63,693 nucleotides of DNA, from positions 1 through 63,693 of the forward strand of contig NZ_WTWX01000022.1 of assembly GCF_009870785.1 (NCBI RefSeq), written 5' to 3'. How positions within the stretch are numbered: position 1 is the stretch's first letter; the number at the start of each line of letters is the position of its first letter. Source of the stretch: Paenibacillus sp. An7. Its GTDB lineage: Bacteria; Bacillota; Bacilli; Paenibacillales; Paenibacillaceae. Below the pieces are notes generated by a model. That model was not told the DNA's origin. It saw only the letters and a list, made by a program, of their open reading frames with translations, and searched no databases. This document shows positions 55,845 to 63,693 of this stretch, in pieces. The position numbers and the translations under genes are program-made.

Positions 55845-55848
55845 CTCA

Positions 55849-56217
55849 TTACTTATTCAAAAATGATAGACAGAACAGACAATCGCCTTCCGTTCGTAAA
55901 TGACCATAATAGACATTACAAATATGAAACCCTTCATAATACAGTCGAGCCAAGTTGTCATGACCTTCACCAACGACATCTTCTTCTGGCTCAAGGACAT
56001 GAGTCTGAGGTAGTGGAGTCTTGGGTGTAGGAGCTGCCTTTTCGGCAGAAGCCCCACGTTTTAACACCTTACGAAGTTGCTCGTTCTCTAGTGTGATACG
56101 CTGATTTTCTTCGAGCAATTCCTTTACGATCATTTTCAGCTCTCCCAGATCACTGCTCATTTGTCCCATTTGTGTTTCCATTTCAAGAATGTGTGCAAAA
56201 ACTGTTTTCTTCTCCAA
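55849..56217 (-). CDS. yabA: Replication initiation control protein YabA
   Basis: A 122-residue protein. The N-terminal coiled coil (about 5-60, [20 protein letters not shown]) tetramerises and binds DnaA and DnaN. The C-terminal zinc domain has [20 protein letters not shown] with the Cys/His ligands. It prevents over-initiation by antagonising DnaA cooperativity. Translation starts at TTG 56217 after GGGGTGGG. Located after ricT, as in B. subtilis. Confidence 0.93.
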   Translation of the reverse strand: MEKKTVFAHILEMETQMGQMSSDLGELKMIVKELLEENQRITLENEQLRKVLKRGASAEKAAPTPKTPLPQTHVLEPEEDVVGEGHDNLARLYYEGFHICNVYYGHLRTEGDCLFCLSFLNK

Positions 56218-56246
56218 AATCCCACCCCGAAAGCAAACATAATGGT

Positions 56247-57047
56247 TTACTTGATGACAACGTCATCCATTGAAAGTTCTTTCACTTTATTTATCTCAAA
56301 CAACTGAACATGAATGGTTCGATTACCTGCATGTATTCCAACAACCTTACCTTCACCAAGTGAGGTAACCACAAGTTTTCCTACAGCTGGCATCTCTTCT
56401 TTAACACTCTCATAGTTATCATGCTCAAATTTCAAGCAACACATAAGTCTTCCACAAAGCCCTGAAATTTTGGTTGGATTGAGCGAGAGGCTCTGATCCT
56501 TCGCCATTTTGATGGATACGGGTTCAAAATCCCCGAGCCAAGAAGAACAACATAGTACTCGTCCACAAGGACCTATTCCTCCAAGCATTTTCGCCTCATC
56601 ACGCACACCAATCTGGCGCAGTTCAATGCGAGTACGGAAAATACTTGCCAAATCTTTTACCAGTTCTCTAAAATCTACACGACCTTCTGCCGTAAAGTAA
56701 AATATGATTTTATTGCGATCAAAGGTAAATTCGACATCAACCAGCTTCATTTTGAGGCCATGGTCTCTGATTTTATTTAAACAGGTTCCAAATGCGTCCT
56801 TTGCTGCGAGCTTATTCTCTTCCACTACTTTGGCATCCGCTTCACCTGCGATACGAATGACCTTTTTGAGAGGCAATACGACGTCAGATTCCCCGACTTC
56901 CTTCTTACCTATAACTACTTTGCCGTACTCAATCCCGCGAGCGGTCTCTACAATAACGCTAGAATCCTTTTCAATAGGAAGATCGAGGGGATCAAAGTAA
57001 TAAATTTTGCCCGCTTTTTTGAAACGGACACCGACTACACTGTACAA
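56247..57047 (-). CDS. ricT: PSP1-domain protein RicT (YaaT)
   Basis: A protein of about 266 residues starting [20 protein letters not shown]. The PSP1 domain contains the cysteine clusters [20 protein letters not shown] and [17 protein letters not shown], which bind a [4Fe-4S] cluster in the RicA-RicF-RicT (Y) complex. That complex directs RNase Y maturation of mRNAs and affects sporulation, competence and biofilms. The start is TTG 57047, 8 nt after AAGGGGG; the longer frame has no ribosome-binding site. A weak hairpin with U7 (57147-57168) precedes it. Confidence 0.93.
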   Translation of the reverse strand: MYSVVGVRFKKAGKIYYFDPLDLPIEKDSSVIVETARGIEYGKVVIGKKEVGESDVVLPLKKVIRIAGEADAKVVEENKLAAKDAFGTCLNKIRDHGLKMKLVDVEFTFDRNKIIFYFTAEGRVDFRELVKDLASIFRTRIELRQIGVRDEAKMLGGIGPCGRVLCCSSWLGDFEPVSIKMAKDQSLSLNPTKISGLCGRLMCCLKFEHDNYESVKEEMPAVGKLVVTSLGEGKVVGIHAGNRTIHVQLFEINKVKELSMDDVVIK

Positions 57048-57189
57048 AAAATTAACCCCCTTGTATACAATAAAACCTCTATTGAAGCCTTTAAAAAAGA
57101 CCGCAATCAAAGCGTAATATGTTAAGACGTTGCTAGGGTAAAGAATAAAAAAACAATATATTTATTGCTGACTAGACCCTCCTAAAGAG

Positions 57190-58164
57190 TTACGATGCAA
57201 GTCCAATCAAAAATTGCTCCACACATAGTTGTCCATTCATATTCGAACGCAATTTTTTCCTACATTCTGCAGCCAAATCCATATAAGAAACCCACTGCTC
57301 TGTCGAACGACTTCTTGCTATCGTAGAAATGGAACTAAGTTGATCTATAAAAATAACGTTCTCTTGCTTGCCGTAAGTTACATAAAGCATGTCCTTGAAC
57401 CACAAATGGAACATATCAAACATCAGTTCAAGATGTTCAGAAAGTCCTGTCTTAAAAAGTTTCTGTTGTGCAGAAACTAGCGACATACTGCCTCTCGTCA
57501 GTGACTCTCCTCCTAATTGTAACATTACATTTCTAATTTCTGCAAACCAATTCTGGTCAAGCAGACTCTTGCATGACTCTAACCCAGAGGTTAAAAATGC
57601 GGCAGTTCTTACAAGTGCAGGTGAATATCCTTCTTTCACAAAGACCTCTTCGATTCGCTCGGGACTAAGCGCTTTAAATGGGACCTCTTGGGTCCTGGAT
57701 AGAATCGTTGGAAGCATAGCTCCTTTGTTACTTGTTATTAAAATCCCTACAGCGGGTACCTGTGGTTCTTCAAGAAACTTTAGCAAGCTGTTTGCAGCCT
57801 GCGTCGTCATCTTATCTGCCTGATCTATAATGTAAATTTTACGATTGTTGTTCTCGGACCGGTAATTGAAAATTTTCTGCAGCTCACGAATCTGATCAAT
57901 CTTAAGGCTGGCCCCTTCAGGCTCTATATAGTGTAGATCCGGATGGTTCCCGTGTTCCACCTTGCGACATTCCAGACACTCCCCGCACGCATCATCCTCC
58001 TGACGAGTACAATAGATCGCTTGGGCTAATGCAGTAGCCATTTGTCTCTGCCCGCTGCCCGAAGGACCACTGAATAAGTAGGCATGACTAGTTGATTGCT
58101 GCCGAAGTCCGCTTTGCAGCATTTGTTTTGCTGTTTCCTGGCCCATAATATCACGAAAAGACAT
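57190..58164 (-). CDS. holB: DNA polymerase III delta' subunit
   Basis: A 324-residue clamp-loader component. AAA+ N-terminal part: SHAYLFSGPSGSGQRQMATA at the P-loop, zinc module Cys residues in CTRQEDDACGECLECRKVEH, sensor/SRC-like region ANSLLKFLEEP and TILSRTQEVPF. The P-loop has Gln-Arg where the invariant Lys-Thr would be, so it probably does not hydrolyse ATP, which is normal for delta' in some bacteria. GGGGAGG precedes the ATG. An extended -10 promoter lies 109 bp upstream. Confidence 0.93.
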   Translation of the reverse strand: MSFRDIMGQETAKQMLQSGLRQQSTSHAYLFSGPSGSGQRQMATALAQAIYCTRQEDDACGECLECRKVEHGNHPDLHYIEPEGASLKIDQIRELQKIFNYRSENNNRKIYIIDQADKMTTQAANSLLKFLEEPQVPAVGILITSNKGAMLPTILSRTQEVPFKALSPERIEEVFVKEGYSPALVRTAAFLTSGLESCKSLLDQNWFAEIRNVMLQLGGESLTRGSMSLVSAQQKLFKTGLSEHLELMFDMFHLWFKDMLYVTYGKQENVIFIDQLSSISTIARSRSTEQWVSYMDLAAECRKKLRSNMNGQLCVEQFLIGLAS

Positions 58165-58272
58165 GAGATGATCCTCCCCATGCTGTATTGCCGCATGAAT
58201 TATGTTTGTATGACAATCCTATATAACTCAATTCTTCATAAAAAAAAGAATTACAAATCATCATCTTTATCT

Positions 58273-58281
58273 ATTATATCA
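58273..58281 (-). promoter_or_regulatory. Extended -10 promoter upstream of holB
   Basis: Minus strand TGATATAAT, a TGn-TATAAT extended -10; the -35 is poor (TTTATA at 16 bp). Confidence 0.45.
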
Positions 58282-58351
58282 TGTTCGCTGGTAATATAAA
58301 TTTTAGGATGATAATAAAATTAATTACCATTTTAAAAGAAGCGCTGTATAT

Positions 58352-58382
58352 AAAAAAAGACAAGTTAGAGTCCACTTGTCTT
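58352..58382 (-). terminator. Terminator after yaaR
   Basis: Minus strand: AAGACAAGT pairs with ACTTGTCTT, 7-8 base loop, followed by six or more U. Confidence 0.88.
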
Positions 58383-58395
58383 TCTCCACATTTAT

Positions 58396-58839
58396 CTAAA
58401 AGCTGAGATTAATAAGCATTCCGCGAATCTCGCCTATTTTTCGAAGGAGTTCCATCTTTCCTTGTTCTGTTTGAAGCATCTCTTCAGCCATTTTGAGCAA
58501 AACCTCATCTACCTCATCTAGAAGCAGATAACGTTTCCCGCGTCCTCTACGATCCCAACCTCTAGATTCCTTCATGCTTACGCCTTGTCTTACCGTATCC
58601 TCTAGAAATCGCTTAACGAGTTGCTTATACGCTTTTAACTCACGAATCGTCATGGAACGTGCAAGCCGGTCCCCCTGAAGTTGAATTTCGTTCAATCGGC
58701 GAGTTAGCTCTTCATTCGATGCTCTCTCACCCTGTTGCTGCATCATGCTGGTAAATTCCTTATTCTGTACAGGTCTGGCACCTGAATCAGAGGGACTTAT
58801 TCCATTCTGCAGCGGCCGAAATCCTGGGTTGATTTTCAC
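58396..58839 (-). CDS. DUF327 protein, YaaR-like
   Basis: A 147-residue soluble, mainly helical protein: MKINPGFRPLQNGISPSDSG at the start, then TRRLNEIQLQGDRLARSMTI and RELKAYKQLVKRFLEDTVRQ. It belongs to the YaaR (DUF327) family of unknown function. It lies between darA and holB, the conserved order in Bacillales. Confidence 0.88.
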   Translation of the reverse strand: MKINPGFRPLQNGISPSDSGARPVQNKEFTSMMQQQGERASNEELTRRLNEIQLQGDRLARSMTIRELKAYKQLVKRFLEDTVRQGVSMKESRGWDRRGRGKRYLLLDEVDEVLLKMAEEMLQTEQGKMELLRKIGEIRGMLINLSF

Positions 58840-58890
58840 AACTATCCCTGCTTTCTTCTTAAAACAAACCTAAGCTGTTTATTCCTTCTA

Positions 58891-59274
<384 letters not shown>

Positions 59275-59279
59275 TCAGA

Positions 59280-59352
59280 TCTAATCTCCACGACTTAAAC
59301 AGCCTTCCTTACTGCCAGAGTCCAAACTTGCTCTGTTTAAGTCTTTATTAGA
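59280..59352 (-). ncRNA. Structured leader between tmk and darA
   Basis: On the minus strand an 11 bp perfect stem, GACTTAAACAG (59333-59343) with CTGTTTAAGTC (59292-59302), is capped by a 30-nt loop. An outer helix, TCTAAT (59347-59352) with ATTAGA (59280-59285), extends it across an internal loop. No U-tract follows, so it is not a simple terminator. I do not recognise the element. Confidence 0.5.
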
Positions 59353-59361
59353 CATATACCC

Positions 59362-59997
59362 CTAAATATCCTTTAATACGCAATCAAGGTTTGTAATTAA
59401 ACTACAAAATACTTCATCAGGTGACAACGAAGCATCTATCATTTTTATTCTCTCCGGCTCATTTTCTACTAATTTCAGGTAACCTTCTCTCACCTTATCG
59501 TGGAATAAACGATTTTCCAAATCTAAACGATTAACTTCTCTATCTTGATTAGCTGCTATTCTTGCAAGTCCAATCTCTGGCTCAACATCAAAGTAAATCG
59601 TAACATCCGGAGTAATATCTTCCGTCGCAAAAAGATTAATAGAACGAATTTCCTCTACACCAATCCCTCTTGCGTACCCTTGATATGCCAGGCTGCTATC
59701 GACAAACCGATCACATAATACAATAAGCCCTTCTTCAAGTGCAGGAATTACCTTTTCGACAAGATGTTGTCTACGTGCTGCTGCATACAGAAGTGCTTCT
59801 GTTCTCGCATCCATCGCTGTATGTTCCCGATCTAAAATAATGGACCTGATTTTTTCGGCTATTTCAATACCTCCGGGCTCCCGAGTTACTAGATAAGCAA
59901 TGTTTCTTTCTTCTAAATAATTAGACAGACGTGAAATCATTGTAGTTTTACCTGATCCTTCCCCACCCTCTAGCGTGATAAATACTCCTTTAGACAT
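59362..59997 (-). CDS. tmk: Thymidylate kinase
   Basis: A 211-residue dTMP kinase. The P-loop is [20 protein letters not shown], the DRX/substrate motif is [13 protein letters not shown], and [19 protein letters not shown] and the LID segment [15 protein letters not shown] follow. GGGGAGAG precedes the ATG. It lies 151 bp after yaaO with no terminator seen between them. Confidence 0.96.
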   Translation of the reverse strand: MSKGVFITLEGGEGSGKTTMISRLSNYLEERNIAYLVTREPGGIEIAEKIRSIILDREHTAMDARTEALLYAAARRQHLVEKVIPALEEGLIVLCDRFVDSSLAYQGYARGIGVEEIRSINLFATEDITPDVTIYFDVEPEIGLARIAANQDREVNRLDLENRLFHDKVREGYLKLVENEPERIKMIDASLSPDEVFCSLITNLDCVLKDI

Positions 59998-60148
59998 TGT
60001 TTCTCTCCCCTAGGTTTTATTTTTTAGCAATAAGCACAAAATTTATTAGTTCATAGATGGTTGAGAACCATTCATAACAATACGATTTGATTAAATCCAC
60101 ACGATCATTTCTACTAACGCGAACTCGGTCTTGAATACGGCTAGCAGA

Positions 60149-61663
60149 TTACTCTTCTACCATAACCCATATGGTTTCTAAACCCGAATCTGCAGTACCT
60201 TGAATTTTTGCTCCTGAATCCCGTAGCTTTATCAGATGATTTCTCATATTCTCACTAATTACTTCTCCTGGATACAGTATAGGTATACCGGGAGGATAGG
60301 GAATAACCATTTCTGCACTAATTCGGTTAGATGCCTTTGTAATACTAACTTTTTCTTTTTGCTCTTTCTTTATTTTACCTAAATGGAAAGGAACAGGACA
60401 AGAATAGACAGAAGAATGCAAAATGTTCCACGTGGAAACATGATGTGTATCTGTGCTCTCTGGATTATGAGGTTGTTTTATTTCTTTAGGGCCCTCTTCT
60501 ATTGATATATGCACTAAGGCCTTCAAAAGGTGCCTAGCATCCTCCTCCGAGGAGCCTAGACTAAAAAGAAGTACCACATAAGCCTCGTCACTCATTTCAG
60601 GCACACAGCCCTGCTCTTCCAGCTTACCCTGCAATTCATATCCTGTTAACAGCTTCTCTTTATCATATATGACGAGTTTAAAAGGATCCTGAACCGTATA
60701 AGCCTCCGATTCTCTCAAAGGATCCAATAAACCAAAACGGGGTAAGTCTTTGATTCCCCTTCTTACCATGTGTACAGCTGCGAGACCAGTAGAGAAGACC
60801 TTCTCACCATGCTTATGCAGATGTAAGCGGGCAAGATCAAGGGAGGCCATAATGGGATAGGATGGACTCGAACTCTGAATCATAGACAAACGCTGCTTTA
60901 GCAGTTCATGATCCATCAGGTTTCCCTGTACATGAAGCATAGCACCCATTGTCATGGCTGACAGCATCTTATGAGTGGATTGCACCACTCCATCGGCCCC
61001 TGCAGTTAAGGCAGACACAGGCAGCGAAGGATGCTGTCCATAATGCGCACCGTGTGCTTCATCCACGAGAAGCGGTACACCTGCCTTATGGCAAGTTGCT
61101 GCAATACCAGATAAATTAAATCCCATCCCATAATAATTAGGCATGGTAATAAAAACACCTTTAGCATTTGGATAAGCCTGTAGTGCTTCCTCAATCGTTG
61201 ATTTTGCTGGGGCTGTAGCAAGACCGCTTGATGGATCCACCTGTGGATCTAGAAATACTGCATGTGCACCAGCAAGCATAAGACCATGAATTACTGATTT
61301 ATGAACATTACGCTGTACAAGTATAAGATCTCCTGGTTCAGTGCATACCGTAAGGAGCAACGCAATATTACCTGAGGTGCTTCCTCCTACAAGAAAAAAG
61401 CTTTCCTCTGCGCCAAAACAGTCAGCTGCTAACTGCTGTGCCTCCATGATTACCGATTCCGGATGATGCAGGTCATCAAGGCCTGTAATCTCTGTAGCGT
61501 CTATTTTCATTACTTCTTGAAGCAATGTATCCTGTGTAAGAGATGAATAGACCTGCCCATTTTTATGACCAGGTACATGGTATGTATGTTTTTTTGAATT
61601 TTTATATTGAAGCAAAGCCTCGTACAAGGGAGCTTTATCTTTATTTAATTGATGGTTGTCCAT
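60149..61663 (-). CDS. yaaO: Orn/Lys/Arg decarboxylase family protein, YaaO-like
   Basis: A 504-residue PLP fold-type I decarboxylase of the Gram-positive short form. N-terminal HTYHVPGHKNGQVYSSL, FFLVGGSTSGNIALLLTV, DEAHGAHYGQHPSLPVSAL and the PLP lysine in VQSTHKMLSAMTMGAMLHV are seen. The C-terminal domain has ANRISAEMVIPYPPGIPILY followed by PGE, contacting the active site. The substrate may be lysine, arginine or ornithine and cannot be decided here. xpaC and yaaN, which lie between gin and yaaO in B. subtilis, are absent. Confidence 0.88.
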   Translation of the reverse strand: MDNHQLNKDKAPLYEALLQYKNSKKHTYHVPGHKNGQVYSSLTQDTLLQEVMKIDATEITGLDDLHHPESVIMEAQQLAADCFGAEESFFLVGGSTSGNIALLLTVCTEPGDLILVQRNVHKSVIHGLMLAGAHAVFLDPQVDPSSGLATAPAKSTIEEALQAYPNAKGVFITMPNYYGMGFNLSGIAATCHKAGVPLLVDEAHGAHYGQHPSLPVSALTAGADGVVQSTHKMLSAMTMGAMLHVQGNLMDHELLKQRLSMIQSSSPSYPIMASLDLARLHLHKHGEKVFSTGLAAVHMVRRGIKDLPRFGLLDPLRESEAYTVQDPFKLVIYDKEKLLTGYELQGKLEEQGCVPEMSDEAYVVLLFSLGSSEEDARHLLKALVHISIEEGPKEIKQPHNPESTDTHHVSTWNILHSSVYSCPVPFHLGKIKKEQKEKVSITKASNRISAEMVIPYPPGIPILYPGEVISENMRNHLIKLRDSGAKIQGTADSGLETIWVMVEE

Positions 61664-61794
61664 TTCTTTATTCCTTCCGATTTTTTCATAGATACAACTA
61701 TATTGTATTGTATTCCGATTAAAATAACATCGACCGTAGATGAAAAAGCCAATAAATGAAATAGAAATATATAATAGTAGCTAGAGATATAAAG

Positions 61795-61858
61795 TGCAGA
61801 GCCAAAAATACTTAATGCAAAGCCAGAAATATATATAATGCAGAGCCAGAAATATAAA
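61795..61858. repeat. Degenerate short tandem repeat after gin
   Basis: Three imperfect copies, spaced 21 and 23 bp, of a unit like TGCAGAGCCAGAAATATA begin at 61795, 61816 and 61839; a decayed fourth may lie at 61776-61793. They fill the gin-yaaO gap next to the gin terminator. No function evident. Confidence 0.6.
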
Positions 61859-61879
61859 AAAAGGCCTTCCCAGGCCTTT
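61854..61879 (-). terminator. Terminator after gin
   Basis: Minus strand: AAAGGCCT pairs with AGGCCTTT around a 4-base loop, followed by U7. Confidence 0.9.
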
Positions 61880-61910
61880 CCTAAAAGTTGAAAGAGAAGA
61901 GCATTATATA

Positions 61911-62108
61911 TTATGCATTATTTTGTTGTAACCAAATTTGCTTGAGTTGATGAATAAAAAAAGGATATTTTGCATCTTGAGCGTCTGTGTGTACGATTTC
62001 GGTCTCGCAATCTGTACAAATAAATTCAGAAACAATAAAAATACCTTCTTCTTTAGACTGCTCACAGACAATACATTTGTGTTTAGGCTGAACTTGCTGT
62101 GCCTCCAT
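61911..62108 (-). CDS. gin: Anti-sigma-G factor Gin (CsfB)
   Basis: A 65-residue protein with two Cys-x-x-Cys pairs, HKCIVCEQSKEEGIFIVSEF and ICTDCETEIVHT, forming a zinc site. Gin binds SigG (and SigE) and prevents premature or misplaced late activity. Length, cysteine spacing and position next to an rRNA operon and before yaaO match B. subtilis csfB. A forespore-type promoter lies upstream. GGTGGGA precedes the ATG. Confidence 0.93.
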   Translation of the reverse strand: MEAQQVQPKHKCIVCEQSKEEGIFIVSEFICTDCETEIVHTDAQDAKYPFFIHQLKQIWLQQNNA

Positions 62109-62137
62109 AACTATCCCACCTTTATTTCTTTTCCTAT

Positions 62138-62167
62138 TAGTATGGTACAGTTTCTACTATTTTAAAC
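62138..62167 (-). promoter_or_regulatory. SigF/SigG promoter for gin
   Basis: Minus strand: -10 CATACTA (62138-62144), an exact forespore -10; 18 bp spacer; -35 GTTTA (62163-62167), fitting the SigF form GYWTA. csfB is SigF-dependent in B. subtilis. Confidence 0.65.
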
Positions 62168-62246
62168 CTTTTCATAGTCAAACACCATTTCTTTATCATA
62201 GGTTATGCTATTCATCCTATATCGAATGGGTGTCTGTACCTATTTC

Positions 62247-62275
62247 TTTACAACATTTAAATTTATCCATATCAT
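62247..62275 (+). promoter_or_regulatory. Putative SigA promoter for the membrane gene
   Basis: -35 TTTACA (62247-62252), 17 bp spacer, -10 TATCAT (62270-62275), 91 bp before the ATG at 62367. Confidence 0.55.
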
Positions 62276-62366
62276 TATCCGATATACAATATATAAAAGA
62301 GGTTTCAAAAGTGGCTTAGACAATAAATGTGTCAATCAGTTCATAGGTAAGGGAGGATTTATTAGA

Positions 62367-62888
62367 ATGCCCGAAGTCATCGGAGAAGAAGCTACATACT
62401 ATCATTATCGTCTTCTACGCAAAAACTACATATCGCGCCCAGTTATCTGGAGTTATGTAAGCTTGGCCATCATTATGCTATTCATTAGCCTTCTCTTCTT
62501 CACATGGTTCGGAGTACTTTGCTATGTATTATCATTCATTACAATCGTTTGGACTCATTTCGTTATATCCCGCTCTGCCCTTCTCCTCAGTAAAAGATAC
62601 TTACAGAAGTGGAGGTTCACATGGCAGCTGCCCTGGATGGGAATGATCCCAGAACAGTATGTCAATTATCGTTTTTTTTCTAAAATACACCTGCATATCA
62701 CTTGGATCAGCCTGATCCTCATCTTCATTTTTATCATAGCTGCCCCAATTGCTTTCTCCATTAACTTATTATTCTGGCACTTTTGGTTGCTACTCCCTAG
62801 GCTCTACTGCATAACCTGGTTAATCCGTGAAAGAAAAGATGGTCTTATAAAAGTAACAAATCAAGATATCTCATACTACATACAGTAG
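62367..62888 (+). CDS. Four-helix membrane protein of unknown function
   Basis: A 173-residue protein I do not recognise. After a basic-aromatic N-terminus (ATYYHYRLLRKNYISRP) come two membrane helices (about 26-66), a basic loop rich in Trp/Tyr/Arg (about 67-108), and two more helices (about 109-150). The tail is charged: RERKDGLIKVTNQDISYYIQ. GGGAGG lies 10 nt before ATG 62367; a longer in-frame extension lacks such a site. It is divergent from gin and convergent with the lipoprotein gene. In-frame length, start signal and clear topology support a real gene. Confidence 0.7.
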   Translation: MPEVIGEEATYYHYRLLRKNYISRPVIWSYVSLAIIMLFISLLFFTWFGVLCYVLSFITIVWTHFVISRSALLLSKRYLQKWRFTWQLPWMGMIPEQYVNYRFFSKIHLHITWISLILIFIFIIAAPIAFSINLLFWHFWLLLPRLYCITWLIRERKDGLIKVTNQDISYYIQ

Positions 62889-62917
62889 GGGCTTCGTGGT
62901 AACTTACCACACCCCTA
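62886..62917 (+). terminator. Hairpin at the end of the membrane gene
   Basis: TAGGGG pairs with CCCCTA and GTGGTAA with TTACCAC around a one-base centre, with a small bulge; it begins on the last codons. There is no T-tract, so termination efficiency is uncertain. Confidence 0.5.
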
Positions 62918-62984
62918 GTTGAAATATATTAATACCTATTAAAATTCAATTAACACCTAATAGTTTAGTTGCATAATGAATTTA

Positions 62985-63006
62985 ATGAGCTTAATATGAG
63001 CTTAAT
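62985..63006. repeat. Two-copy 11 bp tandem repeat
   Basis: ATGAGCTTAAT is repeated exactly at 62985-62995 and 62996-63006 in an A/T-rich intergenic stretch; no function is suggested. Confidence 0.7.
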
Positions 63007-63009
63007 GAA

Positions 63010-63041
63010 TAAAAAAAGACCTTTCCTAATCGAAAGGTCTT
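63010..63041 (-). terminator. Terminator after the lipoprotein gene
   Basis: Minus strand: AAGACCTTTC pairs with GAAAGGTCTT, 6-base loop, followed by U6. It overlaps the stop codon by two bases. Confidence 0.9.
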
Positions 63042-63426
63042 AATTATTTGTATCTACGATTTTGGGTTTAATTAGTGAAGCATCTTGTGTAGGCACAAGA
63101 ACGGTTAAATAACCATTATGCAAAGATAAATGTACTCTAGTTGTGTCTTTCATAAAAATACGCGGTGCTGGATCAGAAGTATCAGATTGTTCACTAGCTA
63201 CGTCCTCAGTCCAACCCCACTCTATAATTTCATTTATATATTCATCCGGTAATTGATCATTCTTATTCACGCCTGGTAGCGAATATTGTATGTAATCCAT
63301 TTCCGGATTAGTCGTTGCACGATCCATTCGATTAGCTTCTTCTGGGACAGGAAAACCTTTAACATTAGCTGCTTCTTCATATGACTCCCAAGAAGTTTTC
63401 TGGCTGCATCCTATTGTCATCAACAA
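63040..63426 (-). CDS. Small probable lipoprotein of unknown function
   Basis: The conventional frame from TTG 63426 gives 128 residues starting near a cysteine in MTIGCSQKTSWESYEEAANV. The frame continues open upstream without ATG, GTG or TTG, and encodes RYKKLCLYCLLCLSLLMTIG, a good lipoprotein signal ending at that cysteine. Translation must then begin at CTG 63471 (8 nt after AAAGGGAG) or ATT 63498 (7 nt after AAAGGGG). The mature part has many Asp/Glu/Asn and VHLSLHNGYLTVLVPTQ near the end. It lies next to the 5S gene. Function unknown; the family is not recognised. Confidence 0.65.
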   Translation of the reverse strand: MLMTIGCSQKTSWESYEEAANVKGFPVPEEANRMDRATTNPEMDYIQYSLPGVNKNDQLPDEYINEIIEWGWTEDVASEQSDTSDPAPRIFMKDTTRVHLSLHNGYLTVLVPTQDASLIKPKIVDTNN

Positions 63427-63558
63427 ACTCAGGCACAGCAGACAATAGAGACATAGTTTTTTGTATCGCAGCCGATATTCTCCCTTTGTTGCGAAAATGA
63501 TACCACCCCTTTTATTTTATAACCCGTAGTTATTATAACTTTTTAAAAGGGTAAATCC

Positions 63559-63574
63559 GTAACAAAAATGTTAC
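63559..63574. promoter_or_regulatory. 16 bp palindrome upstream of the lipoprotein gene
   Basis: GTAACA-AAAA-TGTTAC, a perfect inverted repeat between the 5S terminator and a TATAAT box (minus strand, about 63533-63538). It is a possible operator; no regulator can be named. Confidence 0.35.
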
Positions 63575-63599
63575 TACCTTCTTTCAATACAGTCTTTTT

Positions 63600-63636
63600 A
63601 AAAAATAAAAACCACCATCGATTGATCGACAGTGGT
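63600..63636 (-). terminator. rRNA operon terminator
   Basis: Minus strand: ACCACTGTCGAT pairs with ATCGATGGTGGT through two G-U pairs, followed by UUUUUAUUUUUU. It starts 6 bp after the 5S end. Confidence 0.88.
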
Positions 63637-63641
63637 TCTTT

Positions 63642-63693
63642 GCTTGGCGACGTCCTACTCTCCCAGGACCCTGCGGTCCAAGTACCATCGGCG
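63642..63693 (-). rRNA. rrf: 5S ribosomal RNA, 3' part only
   Basis: Minus strand reads CGCCGATGGTACTTGGACCG, then the GGAGAGTAGGACGTCGCC 3' region typical of Firmicute 5S rRNA. The 5' half lies beyond the right edge. With the terminator downstream this is the end of an rRNA operon, the counterpart of B. subtilis rrnA next to csfB. Confidence 0.93.

Noticed and set aside
57147..57168. Terminator between holB and ricT
   Set aside because: A CAATA/TATTG stem with U7 is present but only 5 A/T-rich pairs; mentioned under ricT and not called as a feature.
61776..61858. CRISPR array
   Set aside because: Units are degenerate, 21-23 bp with no unique spacers, and no cas genes are present.

Overview
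The window is ordinary low-to-mid GC Firmicute chromosome and reads as a Paenibacillus-like endospore former. The evidence is the near-complete block of sporulation genes (spoIIE, spoVT, spoVB, spoVG, yabG, yabPQ, sspF, fin, gin), Bacillales-specific genes (veg, yabA, ricT, darA), and Bacillus-type regulatory sites (Spo0A boxes, SigF/G, SigH and SigK promoters). Gene order matches the origin-proximal region of Bacillus subtilis between its rrnA and rrnJ operons, shown here in reverse: almost every gene is on the minus strand, so transcription runs from high to low coordinates. The window is framed by rRNA. The 3' end of a 5S gene enters at the right edge (63642-63693, minus). At the left edge a tandem-promoter rRNA leader with boxA fires out of the window toward an unseen 16S gene.

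Layout in transcription order, right to left. 63.5-61.9 kb: a lipoprotein, a plus-strand membrane protein and the SigG inhibitor gin. 61.7-54.1 kb: yaaO, tmk, darA, yaaR, holB, ricT, yabA, yabB, rsmI (replication, thymidylate, RNA methylation). 53.9-51.2 kb: abrB (plus) divergent from an HD phosphohydrolase, then tatD. 51.1-47.7 kb: a c-di-AMP (ydaO-type) riboswitch controlling a G5/3D cell-wall protein, then rnmV and rsmA. 47.6-40.6 kb: yabG, veg, sspF, ispE, purR, spoVG, glmU, prs. 40.2-27.2 kb: pth, fin, mfd, a PrsA-like foldase, spoVT, spoVB, mazG, hup, rqcP, yabPQ, divIC, yabR. 26.9-18.4 kb: spoIIE, yabS, yabT, tilS, hpt, ftsH. 18.2-13.9 kb: nadABC-coaX cofactor genes. 13.7-4.3 kb: hslO, a second PPIase, cysK, and the pab/fol folate operon ending in a small HTH gene and dusB. 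4.1-0.4 kb: greA, lysS and a KtrB-type potassium channel.

Differences from the B. subtilis order as I recall it: nadABC sits between ftsH and coaX; greA lies between dusB and lysS; ktrB follows lysS; a PrsA-like gene follows mfd; an HD-domain gene occupies the metS position; yabJ, ctc, yazA, xpaC and yaaN are missing from their usual places; and two small genes of unknown function are present (40366-40566 and 62367-62888).

I found no mobile element, CRISPR array, phage remnant, tRNA, toxin or obvious new defence or biosynthetic system. What deserves a second look is regulatory: the sporulation cascade can be read from promoters (0A boxes at abrB, spoIIE and spoVG; SigH at spoVG; SigF/G at gin, sspF and spoVT; SigK at yabG), a PurBox pair at purR, a CymR-like site at cysK, and several structured leaders (darA, rnmV, fin, lysS). 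There is also an AbrB with a C-terminal four-cysteine motif and a 14-codon ORF between the riboswitch terminator and the 3D-protein gene. All site calls were made by eye and not tested.
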